From the NCBI GenBank assembly GCA_028551475.1, contig CM052360.1, positions 10,590,501 to 10,654,500 on the forward strand: 64,000 nt of DNA, in the 5' to 3' direction. Shown piece by piece: positions 32,871-45,500 of the stretch (within the stretch, counting starts at the first letter, position 1; every line of letters starts with the position of its first letter). Both the position numbers and the translations under genes were made by a program. This DNA comes from Casuarina equisetifolia (lineage: Eukaryota; Streptophyta; Magnoliopsida; Fagales; Casuarinaceae). The notes beneath the pieces were generated by a model that saw only the letters and a list, made by a program, of their open reading frames with translations, made no database searches and was not told where the DNA came from.

Positions 32871-34619
32871 TCTTTTAAATTAACTTTTAAAAAAGTAAGA
32901 GGCCTACTAACACTACCAATTAATATCGGAGGAGTATGGGGGAGGCAAGGCAAAAATAGGTCAAAGCTTGATGTGTGTAGAGGTTGTGTCAAGTTAAACT
33001 CAGCAAACAAGAAAAAATTGACAGGAGAGATTAAAAAAAAGGAAGAGGAAATTTGCCTTTGTCATGGAGCTTCTGTCAAAAAGAGGAAGGACAATTTTTA
33101 ATGTTTAAGTGCACTTCATTTATGTAGGATGTGGAATGCACTAAACCTGCAACACTCACCGAGTCACTCTCACTAATGGGGAGTACTAGTCACCAACGTG
33201 GGTTTCATTTTCTTAAGCCGAAGGTTGCAAATCCTTACTGGGCGTCACTGGTTGACAGGCAAAAGGCAGCTTGGCATGTTGCTTTTGGAGAACAAGTTCT
33301 TGTTGTTTACATAAGAAGAACAAAGGCAAAAAAGTAGTAGGGCCTCTATATCTTCGTGATAAGAGCCAAGGGCTCAATTGGGTCCTATGTGTCACGCTAA
33401 AGAGAAGTTTCCACGACCATAACAGGATGGATATGGATGTTAAGGAACCCTGCCATCAGGAGCCGACAAAGATGCCAGAACTGCGCTTGATCATTGGAAG
33501 GGAAACTATGGGCAGTTGATACTGTTGTTACAGGTTATCATGAAGTGTCATGCATTTGAGGGTTAACATCATTAATGACAAAGAAACAGGCAACAATGCC
33601 AGCTCCCGGGGCCCCAACTCCCTTTGGACTGGGGATCCACGGCTGTGACTTGGTAAGGAGAAAATAAGGATTGGAGTATTTTTAAGGTCTATTTTGGATT
33701 CATGTTCGATGGATCCTCCTTTCACTCTTCCTTTAGACCTACTTTACTCTCAAGAAGATCATCAGACGGGTCTTACGGAAAAGCGAAACGAAAATAAGAA
33801 TCTGATATAGAATTTTCTAGAAGGGTTCCAATTTCGGGGTTAGCAACAACCGGCGGTTTCTGAGCAGTGCTGTAGCCAATGAATAAAGATGATAACACAT
33901 TTGTAGCATGATTTTCGGGTTTGAAAAATGGCAAAGCCTTGCCTACCCACGACGTCTCTTCCCCATGACGGTCGGTTACTTTGAATTCCTACTAAATTTG
34001 AAAGTAAAGTAGCGTCTAAAAACAAGTGCTGGCCCAACCTACAGCACTAGGGACATGTGAAAGAGTTATGTTTCCACTACTTTAGTTGGTGAAATCCTAT
34101 GATTTTGATTGGTAGTTGACGAATTTGCCTTATCAACCACTCTGAGATGACCTTTCGATATATCTGTCTTCGCCTGCTCGTGCTCGCGACGAGCTGGCTC
34201 TGTAAATAGCCAACTTCAAGAACCAAAATGCCAACTTCCCCCTTTCGACCACAATCCTTTCAAAGAACTCGAAACATGATAATAAATTACAATGGGTGGG
34301 CAAAATATGCATGTATTAGTGACTTGAAACCACATTTCTAAGCAGTTAAACAGACATTTTTGTTTTTTAATCAGTCGAGGAAATAGCTTACACAATGCTT
34401 GGGACCAAACAATAAAAAAGGCAAAATATAATGAAGAATAGCCTATAGATGCTTTTAGTCTACGGCTTATCAACTAAATCGACAGGAAAAAAAAAAAAGA
34501 AGAGGAATAATAGTAAACAATGTTTAATAATACAAAATAAAATCGTTTTCTGCCTCCCTACTCGGGACATGCTTGGAGTCCCTCATGAGCAGCAGAGACT
34601 TGCAAGGAACAATCTCATC

Positions 34620-37600
34620 CTACTCCGAATCTCTGAGGCTTTCGCTGGTCAGCCATATTTTCTTCTGAATAACTAACACAATGTCGTCTCCGTCTTGATC
34701 TGAATCTGAACTCGAATCAGCTGTTGCCACAGCTTCCCAGTGCAGTGCAGCTAAATACTTCTTCACGAAATCTATCATTGGTTGTTTGTCGCGGATAATT
34801 ATGAAACCAGTAGGTCTAAGTATGCGATCCATCTCAATCAGCAAGTCTTCAGGACTGCAATCTTTCTTCTCAATGTCAGAAAATACAGTCCAAGCATGGA
34901 GTAGATCATAAGTTCGTGGGTATGTTGAAAAGGCCTGACACCTGTAGAAACAGATTTTCCAATAGGTCAGAATCAACTGCCTCCAATTATCTACTGATAT
35001 GAGTTCTACGGTGCAAAGCTGACAGAACGTAAGAAACATCATCCCCACCGAGCATGTTAGAGTCATGAATCACTAGAGCAGGTATACTTAACAGACAATT
35101 ACCAATAGTTGCTCGCTTACGTTTCTTAGTCAAAATGGATCTACTTTATTTCCCAAAGCTAGCAAGAGCATAACTGGACTCAAAGCCCTCCCAGGAAGAC
35201 TGTTGTTTAATTTTCTTATAATAGATCTAATGGCCCACTACAAACCAAAACAAGGAATTACTTGAGATATCATTAATCTTCAGGCTATAATTTAGAAAAC
35301 AATATGCATACCAGTCATGAACAGTGCCTATAAGACCTCTGTCGTATATCAGCTTCAGTGTGTTGGGTCCATCTTCAGGGACAACATTCATCACCCAAAC
35401 GTCCTTCTCCTTCAAAGCAGCAGCAAAGGAACCCATATTTGTCTTCATGTCCATTACATTCCTAACCGTGTTCGATGAAATTTTTGGACTAAGCAGGTTC
35501 CAATAACTCTCAACCCTCCGATGCCAAACTTCCTGCACCACATACCAGCAATATGTTAGCCCACGTATCTGTATTTTCTAAGGGGAAATCAATAGCCAAC
35601 AAGCAAAAAGTTGATGAATTGCTGCCTATTAATTACCGTGTCCTTTGTGAACATTTCATTTGAATAGCCAAAATCAGCAAGTCGAGGAGGAGGAGCAGTC
35701 AACCTAGCTGGCCAAGGGGCCAATCCACTCCCCTTAACTTTCTGATCATCTGATAAAAACAAGAAAAAAAATGCTATTAGCACCCTCTGAAGGTCTCATC
35801 AATAACGAGCATCTCAAATTTATCTTAATTGCGACATTAAAGTTTTTCACAAGTTAAGATATTCAGCGGTTTGCAGTATGGCAACACACAAATAAGTAAT
35901 AAGGACAGAAAGCACATTGACCATAAGGGATTATGATGATTGTGATGATATCACAGCTAGTTTTCAAACTGATGTCTACAAGGAAATGTGAATAATCATC
36001 TGAGTCTAACGATCCGCTAAGTTATGCAATTTCAAGACTAAGACAAACACAAGCGTGCAAGAAGCCGGAAGTCAATCCCTCAAGGTAATACAAACAATTT
36101 ATGATAAATGAAATTTGCAAAACAGAGAAGAAACATCACCAAATGCACGCCCATACAAAGTTTGTAGACTGAAAACTTCAGCTCACGCAATAGTAAATTA
36201 CAGGTATCATTATTTATCACTCTCCAAATTGTCCACATCAAGTCAAAGCGGATTTCATTCCAGTTCAAACTGTTTACATCACTGTCCAACAAAAGCACAC
36301 GTCAACCACCTTTTGAGGCATGTCTTAAGGCCTTTAGAACTTCGAAATGAAGGCAAATGATCAGCAGACTTCCCACCACATTCACACAGACAACAGTTCT
36401 GTAAAATGATGATTTGTTCAATCAAAGAAATTTAAGGACCTCCACCATCTGGTGGGGAAAGAAAACCCCTTTTCCCTCCCCTCAAGACATATGGTACTCT
36501 TCAAAAGGGTAGACAACATATTATTCTGAGCACCATCTGGTGCTCAAGGTTAATGTTTATATTCTCAACATTATAGGCTCTCATTTCCCCTAGAGAAAAT
36601 TGCTTCCATAGAAAATATCTTCAGGGAAAATTATTTTTCTTGTATTCTTTGGATGAGACCTTAAAATTAATTTTCTTGACTCCAAAGAAGCCTTAGTATT
36701 TATTTTAAACCATTCCTTCAAACGCATAAGGAAAGCCTTCATAAATAGTTATTAGCTAAGTGGTGCATGGACATCAGAAACTGGAAACGAGTTTTGTACA
36801 AGACAATGAGAAAAAATTGACATTCTGAAAACGATTTCCCAACAACCAAGAAATCAAAGAAATTATGATAAGATAACATATAAGACACTCACGATCAGAA
36901 TACGGTGTGATGCATGCTTCCATTGACACCCCCCAAACTTTATCTGGATCATCATCAGAACGGCAGAGAGGAGGTTGAGTGCCAGGTTCTCTTACCATAT
37001 AGCAATCATTTGTTAAAGGTTTTTGCCAAATAACAGTTTGGTCCCTTTTTGCAGCTATTCTCCAACACATACGTTCCACAAGCGCACTCATCTCTCTCCA
37101 AATTCTGAGATCCTCTTCATCTTGAGCATATGCCTCAGGAGATGAGTAGGCAAAATAGCCTCCTGGTCTGAGCAATCTATCGAGCTCAAGAAGAAGAATT
37201 CCATCCCTCTGAAGCCAATCAATCCTACAACGTGAGCAGTGAGCAAGTTCAAAAGACCTACTTGGGTAAGGGAGTCTCTTGGTTCCCAGAACACCAAGAT
37301 ATGCTGGAATTCCTCTTTCCAGGGCAAACTGAATTTGGTTTTGATGCACATCATTTGGTGCCAAGGACATTGCTATAACGTCAGAAGAAAGAAGATAGGC
37401 CCCAAAACTGGCAACACCACAGCCAACATCAAGAACTGTTCTTAATCTCCCTTCATTGTTTATATTGTTATCGGAAAAGTTAAGCATCTGCAAAAATTAT
37501 GCACATAGAAGATTATTATTTCATCAATTAATTACGAAACATCAACCGAAGAAACAGCAAGATCAACAAGAAGGCATATTACCCATAAGAATATAAAGCA

Positions 37601-38521
37601 AAGAGAACATATGCACAATTCTAAATGGACTAACAACTTAAGAAGAATTTTGCTGAAGGCATCAAGGGCCAGCAGTATCTTACATTTGCAATTGAAGCAA
37701 TATATTTACTAGCGCCATAGTGAAAATGAGTGCCTCCACCAGGAAAGATTATCTTTTCCCCTTTTACTTTCATCCAGTTCTGATCAGATTTCTCATGTGC
37801 AAGGTGAGTATGAGGTATATTTACTTTCCATACTTCATCTCTGCTTTTTGGCCACTTGATTGGTACCTTTAGGATAGAAGGGGCAGCAGTGCATTAAAAC
37901 TAATTTACGGTAGAATGACAAGACATACTTGAAAACAAAAATAGTCCACATGATACTCGCTCTCAATCTTGGCATAAGAACAACCTCACCTTGTATCCTG
38001 GTGGAGGAGGAATCAAGCAGTTGTAACGCCTTTCTGGGGGAGGGCAATGCCTTTCATAGTGCTCCATTAAAGACAAGTCCAGCTTCAACCTCAATTGGTA
38101 TATAAGGTTTCTGTCTAGGCAGGGAATTAATTCTGAATGCCGATCATCACAAACCTTCAAAAAGGACAAATGAACACCATTAAGTAAACAAAGTAAACAG
38201 ATCAGGGCAGGCTTAAGATCTTGGATAGCTGTAAGGACTTACAGGGAAACTCTTTGGTATAAAACCATCGTCTCCATCTTCCTGGCCAAATCTTGTGGAA
38301 GAGTCGTCTTGCTTACTATCAGTATCTTCATCCCCACTCAAATATGACGAACCAAGTCTTCTCAGAGATTTGCTGCCATATTCTATAGCTGATGCACCAC
38401 GGCCTTTTGAGCCAAAAATGGATCCATAGTATACATAGAGGAAACCAAGAAAGATTGCCACAACACAAACAGAAGTGATCAACCGCTTCTTTTGCACACC
38501 ATCAGATCTTCCCCTCGTCAT
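34620..38521 (-). CDS. PMT1: PMT-type putative methyltransferase, Golgi type II membrane protein
   Basis: Seven coding exons give 625 residues: 38521-38243, 38154-37990, 37866-37684, 37487-36893, 35749-35637, 35532-35312 and 34941-34620. A short basic cytosolic tail (MTRGRSDGVQKKR) precedes one membrane helix at about 14-32, then an acidic serine-rich stem and a lumenal catalytic region. The family landmarks are present: HCPPPERRYNCLIPPPPGYK, the FPGGGTHFHYGASKYI block, the SAM-binding DVGCGVASFGAYL at about 229, LLRPGGYFAYSSPE, and the second half MDMKTNMGSFAAAL and EMDRILRPTGFIIIRD. Relatives such as QUASIMODO2 act on pectin homogalacturonan in the Golgi; this member's substrate is not shown by sequence. 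Length matches the family (about 600-625). The symbol rests on gene order (At3g23300); PMT3 or PMT8 are close relatives. Confidence 0.94.
36442..36545. repeat. Pair of near-identical short palindromes in a PMT intron
   Basis: CCACCATCTGGTGG at 36442-36455 and GAGCACCATCTGGTGCTC at 36528-36545 are each perfect inverted repeats around a central TC, sharing the core CACCATCTGGTG. They lie 72 bp apart in the intron between coding exons 4 and 5. No transposon family is recognised. Confidence 0.6.
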
Positions 38522-39904
38522 CTATTTAGTTTCTTAAGTTCCTCAAAAACCACTTTGCCCACCAATGTATGCAAAGATCAAGAAATCAGATCTTCTTTCA
38601 TGAAGAGATTAGTCAAATCCACTAAAGAGATGAGAATTCTCAAAAGATTTGTAACAAAAGAATCACAGAGAACAGTAGACCTGCAAAATTACAAACTGAA
38701 CAATAATTATCTAACTTTCACAGCATACAGTCATGGCAGGGAAGGGTTATTTAGCTTTGGTTTCTACACCTAGATCAAAGAATGTGAACTATTTAACCAA
38801 GAATTCAAATGATCTCTTACTCCAGCTTGATTGAACATTAGAAACCAAAAGCACGGGAAAACATTCAAGCACGCAGATTTATATTGGGCATCCAGAACTT
38901 AGTTGAAAAAAGTCATATAGGAACTATTATGCAGTACGAAAGTAGAAAGTCAATCCGATCAATAAACCAACGAGAGAATCTAGAAAACCTCAACAAACCT
39001 ATCACAAATCTTAAAATTTGAAAAGATATGAAACAACAGCATAGACAATTTGCCAGATATCAGTAGCTTGGAAGACAAACAGTAACGTCTATCTACGTTT
39101 CCTCTCCTAAACAGGCATCATCATACCACCCAAGTATAAAACAGATTTGGTAGAAACACTATACCAATAAAGTTTGGTAGCAAGTGGCAAACTTGTCTCC
39201 CAAGATTTAAATCCGTGTCCCGAGTCAAAATCTATGGACATATGGCGCATCGGAAAGATGATAAAAAAGAATAAGCACTAAAGCTAATTAAGGTGAATCA
39301 CCAACGCGTCCACTGTCTTGACACCAATCAGCGAGAAGATTGACTCAATAAGAAAAAAGTATATAATCTATATTAAATGCAAATTGGAACGAACAGTTAG
39401 CGATATAATTGATCCGTAGAAAGTTTACATCCCCCAATGAATTACAATCTGAGCAATGAAAAAAATGACACTTTGTCTGAGCCACTCAAAGAAGTAAAAG
39501 TGCCAGATCTGGAGCAAAGAACGAGGCAGAAGAACATTTTGCGTTGAAAAGGCTGCAAAAACCAAGCAATTCACCTTATTCTTCTCAAACAAGAACAAGC
39601 AACCAATCCAGGAAGCCAAAAACACAAATTTAACCTTCAAATTCAGATCATTCAGCATTAAAACCAGAAAACGAACCACGCCGACAAATGTCGATTCCAC
39701 CAGATCCAGCAAAAATAAATAAAATCTCAACCGAAATCCACGAGAGTAATCGGGAAGAAACAACCATTGAAAGCAAGATGGTTACTGGATCTTACCCGAC
39801 CAAGAAGATAAGTACGGTTGTGAACCGAGAGGCGTAGAAGGAAGATCTGCGTTAGATTGGTTCGGTTTATTGCCCTTCTATTAATGGAAATAAATGGCGT
39901 CCGT

Positions 39905-39939
<35 letters not shown>

Positions 39940-40060
39940 GATCAGATCTCGGAATTCGCTTTTGCAATTCTTTTTTAGCGCCGACGGGACCTGACTGAGC
40001 ACTCTCACTCTGTGTGCATCCGTAGAAGCAGGGTGAGAGAGTCGGTCGACGCTACCAATA
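38522..40060 (-). promoter_or_regulatory. Probable 5' UTR, leader intron and promoter of the PMT gene
   Basis: A donor at GTCGG/GTAAGATCC (leader exon end 39796) and an acceptor TTTTGCAG near 38681 suggest an intron of about 1.1 kb in the leader. The first leader exon would extend from about 40020 to 39796. The transcribed strand carries a long CT tract. The intron itself contains nothing else I recognise. This rests on signals only, without transcript data. Confidence 0.45.
39905..39940. repeat. (GA)n microsatellite in the PMT leader
   Basis: About 17 GA units with one CA interruption; on the transcribed strand a CT tract in the proposed first leader exon of the PMT gene. Confidence 0.9.
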
Positions 40061-41485
40061 TTTATCACGACGCTTTCTTGCTGTCAATCGATGCAAACCC
40101 ACTTCGACAAAACCGTGTGATTCCTAACGGCCCGGAACAACTCTATCCGCCACACGATTTCCGGAATTCTAATTGGCTGCCGACTCAACTATTGCCACAT
40201 CGCTTTAATACTAATAATTAATCGGGACTAAATTAATGCAAACGAGAGGCTTATCGAGTTGAAAGGCCGTTTAATTGAGGGAGACCATTCTTCAAATTCT
40301 TTTTTCTTTTTTTCAATTCCTAGTCAATATCAATAGACTAAATTTTCAAATTAGTCTATTATGTTTAAAAGCATTAACTTTTCAATAAATATTCTTTTCG
40401 TGTGTAAAACAATCAATTTTAACTAAACTCTTACCATAACATACAATCCATTGTGATATTGAATTTCCGGAGATTTTTCTATGGATAAGATAAATAAGCG
40501 CATTAAAAATAATATTAATCTTATACACTGATATTTTATTGTGATCTCCTTATCTTTTTAACTACCTTAAAGAGATGATTGACCATTGTCTAACTTCTTC
40601 AACACACGTATGCAGCAGGTAGGCTAATGCAAATAAATAAGAGAACAAACAATGACAGAAAGAATGATTGTCTGACAATTAAATGAAAGAATTTATTAAA
40701 AATGATATGATTTTTATATTACTAATATTTCGATCTAACGTCTTTTTATATAAATGTCTATTAATCTCTCCGTAAGCAATTGATTTAGTTCTATTTACCA
40801 TATATTTAAGGGAATTTAGTTGAGGCTTCGTTTATATTCTTCATAGTCATATTATTTTTAATCAAAATAAGGTAAATGTAGGAATTTATTGACCACTAAA
40901 CTCCCAAGACTCGAAGGGCAGAGTCCACAACTGTCCGGCGAAATGAACATGGACCCAACAAGCTCAACCCAGTTTCAGGACTACAGCCCAAAATGAACCG
41001 GAGCGCCACCATCCCGAACCCACGAATTGGCAAATCGGCGGCTGTCTGTGGGCTGTGTGGCCACTTTCTGTAGAAGACAGTCTGGGCCCGGCCTATTACA
41101 CAATAGACTTTTAGGCCACGATTTGCGTTGGATTCCACAATTAAAACCCCGAGTGGGGGAAGTCGGCAGGTCGATGTCTAAAGTCATTGTATCTGCAAAT
41201 TCAAGTATTTTATAATTGGCCCTGTCAATTTACAAGTTGGCGACAGGTGGTTTAAAAAACAAAAAAGAAAAGAGTACCTTTCAACGTTCCGCAGAAAGTC
41301 TTCGCCAATATTAGTTCTTTTCGCAAGTTATTCATGATCCGACGTCACTCCATATGTATCCTGCCCCCACCACCCAGGAAAAAGAAGAAAAAGATGGGGG
41401 GGGGGTACATTTATTCCGAGGACTCCATCCTAGCAAGACCCATTTATCATGTTTTTCACTGGATGCAGGCGAGGGGAGCGGAACG

Positions 41486-41488
<3 letters not shown>

Positions 41489-41522
<34 letters not shown>
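41489..41522. repeat. (AT)n microsatellite
   Basis: About 15 AT units followed by a short ATA tail, in the interval upstream of the PMT gene. Confidence 0.95.
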
Positions 41523-42210
41523 ATGCCTAGGTAGTATTCTGTGTTCCTTTACACGCTTTCTTTGTTAATTTCTTAAGCGGCAGTTAGTTTTCTTTGATTC
41601 CGGATACCGTTTAGTCCAATGGTAATTTTCAATAATTTGTGAATGGACGAGGACCCAATTCTGTTCAATGGATCAGCAACGCTGTTTGGGTCTATGCTAA
41701 GGCTTGTCTACATTCCATTCATGGAGATTTGACGGAGATAGTATGCCTTTTTTTATTTCTTACCTAATGCACATGGATTAAAGAATATATAACTTTACTG
41801 TTTACCATTCAAGATTCCTTGTCGAAGAAGCTGGCTTCATACTTAATCAAGAGGATTACCTTCTTCTTTTCTTTTTATATTTTTCTCGAGATCAAATAGG
41901 GTAAAGATTGATAAGAACAAATTGTTGGTATGATAGGATTTAACAAATAATTAATTCAAACGGCAACCCTTTTTACTTTTCATCCTCCGTTAACTTAGTT
42001 GTTTTGTATTAACCCGAGAATCTAATATACTTTTAAGTAAATCTAAATCGCGAACTGATGCCTGGAATTTCTTTTGTTTGTCAGTAGTAAAAACGTTGAA
42101 AAAAAGGACCACATCATATTATTACACGGAGCATGTCAGATGAGTTGACATGAATCAATTATGATGGGTATGGTCTTATCAAAGACGCAAAAAATTGTCA
42201 CACAAAGTAT

Positions 42211-42231
42211 AGAAAGAAAGAAAGAAAGAAA
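42211..42231. repeat. (GAAA)n microsatellite
   Basis: Five GAAA units just left of the GC-rich island. Confidence 0.9.
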
Positions 42232-42299
42232 ATACATATGCGTGAAAATCAGAATTTTTAAAGAATGAATACTAACTTCGATGCTAGAGGGGATCCTAT

Positions 42300-42570
42300 T
42301 TAAGCAGAAAAAGCGCGGAAAAGGGCAACTGAAAATCACTGACGCTGACGGGACAAAGGGGGATTTGGTGGGTACGGTCCAAATCGAGGCGACAATGACT
42401 CAGACGGGGAGGATGGAGCCACGTGGTGTCAGATCGGGAGAGAAGCGCTGTGTGACTGGACCAAGCGGAGGCCGTCTCTCTCATCGACCGACAGGAATGA
42501 CGCGGCAGCACGTGCGAGGGACAGGCCCCGTGGGGCCCCCTCTCGAAAAAAAAGTACCCCACCTCCCGTC
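42300..42570. promoter_or_regulatory. GC-rich island with G-box and GGGGCCCC motifs
   Basis: This stretch is clearly richer in G and C than its surroundings. It contains two CACGTG G-box cores (42420-42425 and 42509-42514), a TGACTCA bZIP-type site (42396-42402) and a GGGGCCCC palindrome (42532-42539) of the kind bound by TCP factors. No start codon context or protein domain is convincing, although frames stay open on both strands because of base composition. It looks like a promoter or enhancer without an obvious gene. Confidence 0.4.
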
Positions 42571-45500
42571 AACTCGAAGTGACCCGAGAATGCGGAATTC
42601 TCGTACGTGTTGTATTTTTAGAAATACACGATGTTTCGTTGTTCCTGAATCGTAACGTGAAAAGTTACTCTCCCATGATTGCCCTGCACTACTGTTCTAT
42701 CATCCGACTCCTTCCCCATCTCTTTCGTTATCACAAACAACATCTTCAACCTTCCTCAAGCTCCTCTCTTCTGTTCAGGAGGTGGAGTAAAGACCAACCT
42801 GGAACACAGCAACACACAGCTGGTGGTGAAGTGGGTTTCATAAGTGCGCGATGATTGATGGAAACAAATACTTTTTGGGTCTCCCATTTATGGTAGCTGA
42901 TGTTGTTTGTTGAAGGCGTTATGTGATGGAGGTGAATTCAGAGGCACGTCAGTGACACTTCTCACTTGAACAGCGGCATGACATACTGTGGTTTTCATGC
43001 TCTACTTGCACGGCTTTCAGTGACTCCACAGTATTGCTTGTAGGGTAAAAAGGAGGCCAAAACATGGACATTTTTTCCCCTCACCATCGTCAGCTTTTTG
43101 CATACTACTTCTATTCAGGGATCGTAGAAATTCTTCTGTTGACTGAAACCTAGCACAACGTTGTAGAACCATTTTACTATAGACCGTCCACTTGTGTACG
43201 TTTGAGGTTACTAACATTAACATTCTTTTTTCAACCATATGCTCCAACAGCGTTGCTTTCACTTCTTCCCCCCTCCTCCTATTTTATCTTTGTTTGAACT
43301 TCCCGAGCCACACTCCCTCTTAATTGTCTAACTAATTTGCTGGATACAGACCGAACCATCTCACCAAGACGTGATGGCATATTGTTTTACAGCTTGGTCT
43401 GATTGTTGGCCGAAAGCGATTTGAATTAAAAAAATTTAAACCTACATTAGATGCTTGCCCTTACCACAGCCCAAGGAGGCACTTTGAAAGTTTTTATTTA
43501 CTCTTTTATGTGTACAGTTTTGATAGATCCTTCTACCAATTTTTCTTATAGCTTCATCATTCGGAGCACCAAAGTCGGGGGCGGGTTACATGCATGATAA
43601 TGACCTTGATTATTTAGATATGACACTATTACTCTAAGATCATGACCAAACTCATCCAAAGTTGATTTCGTTGTAAATCTCCATAAAAGCTAACGGAGCT
43701 TCCATCAATATTGGCTATCTAGTCAACGTGCATATACTAATACACATGCTCAAGGGTTTGTCAAGAAAATGTTTTGATTTATCTTTTAAAAATCTTAACC
43801 ATTAGTGTCTGTCTACTTCAGAAGGCTTTTCCTTAGGTTATATCTGATCAATTGTGGGCGGATGTAACAATAAGCGTCAAGTAGAAAATAATGATTAGAT
43901 TTGAATCGATATGACCTAATTACTTTAATACTTTATTTCTTAAAAATTGTCTGTTTAACCTAAAAACCTAAAGCTAATTAAACAAATATCAAGTAAACGA
44001 ATTGAATTTTTCTAATTGCTAGTAGTTTCGAGAGAAAATGGTCATTTCCATATGGAAAACAAAAGGAGATTTGCAACAATATTAACACATCACTGGTTTA
44101 GTAAAAACATTAACAAGAGTTGATGGTGTTTTCTCATTGATCTATGCAAATGATTATCCGTCATTATGTAGCATGAAAATCTACATGTTTCTGTATACAC
44201 TCTGATCCCAATGTTTACTATGGTTAACGTCAAAAGTTGCTTCGCATGTGTATATTGAACACAGTGAATTCTTGTTACAAGCTCTTATACTAGTTCCATA
44301 ATATTTATCCTTGTTACACACTCTTTTATATTAGAGAACCCTAAAATAAACGCGTGCTTATCTATAGGTGAATCCCAAATTTTAGAAATTATGGATAGTT
44401 GAATGTCACACGGGTCATTCAATAAGAGCTATCTGAATTAAATTGAACTTAGGAGATCCTAATTTTGTTGAAAAACTACTACACGTGGACTTCCTTCCTT
44501 TGTGGCTAATATTAAAGCTTATTTGGAACATGATATTTTTATAGATTTTCACGTATTTTATGTTTCAACATATTTTCGCATCCGCCTGAGTGCTTTCCTA
44601 TGTGCTTGATTCAAATTCAAAAGGCATTCAAGATATTCTTTTCGATGTACAGGTTTGTGTTGATCAAGTGACGTCTTTCCCTTTCTGAGTTATGCAGATA
44701 AAACAAGTATGTATTATTATTAATTTTGTTGCCAAGAAAATACTCATCATTTTAGAAGTTGGCGCAGAAGCAATATGCTTCACAGCTTTAAAACATCGAA
44801 TGGAAGGCCATTCCTCAAAACATTCACCTAGAGTTAGCTTGATTGCACTCTCCACAGGAAAAGCAAAGGGCATCAGCTTACTTTTTCATTCTATCTTTTC
44901 TCCTTCGGCTGGAAGAAGGGAATAATTTGGCTCGGCTGAGTATTATCATCGAATGCGTCAAATTATGAATGGCAATGATAGTATTCTCAGTCATTATACC
45001 CAGAGAAAACGATAATGATGATAATTATTTCTCAAGAAAGGGGAAACCACAACTTCAATCGTTTCTACACTCTAAAAGACTGTGTTTGCAGCCAATCTTT
45101 AAGCCAAGGGAAGCCATGACCTTCGAGTTTTATAGAGTTCTTGCACTGAGACGGACTTACGGAAGTTTAAGAGAACCACATGAACTCCAGTGACTTTTTT
45201 AGCAAACGTACGTAAGTTCGGGGCTTTTTGGTCTATAATTCACAAAAGCACTAAATGGTACATTCAGAAATGAGTGTAGTTGTCAGATGCTCAAAGAGTT
45301 AGTTGCCTTTGGTGGAAATTTTGATAATAAATCAAGACACACTTAAAATGAAAATAATAAAGCAAGAAAGTCAGAGATATAGCCTCAGTCTCTAAGCCGT
45401 TAATCCAGCTGACCAAGGTTGATTATCGTCGATCTTCCTAATAAGCACTGTACTTTTTTTTGCCTTACTTTTCTAGGTCGACCTCCTTGCTTGGATGTTG

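Larger units (their letters stand above)
30601..34619. other. Intergenic, AT-rich, with repeats and no recognised gene
   Basis: The left edge is the upstream region of the NDR kinase. The centre is very AT-rich and contains a diverged tandem repeat (31319-31760) and a SINE-like element (32737-32870). Open frames at 32241-33519 are short and lack any domain. The right end, to 34619, probably includes the 3' UTR of the methyltransferase gene. Confidence 0.5.

Noticed and set aside
42281-42854. Overlapping plus- and minus-strand open frames of about 90-124 codons
   Set aside because: High GC content lowers stop frequency; the translations show no domain or plausible composition. I kept the region as a possible regulatory island only.
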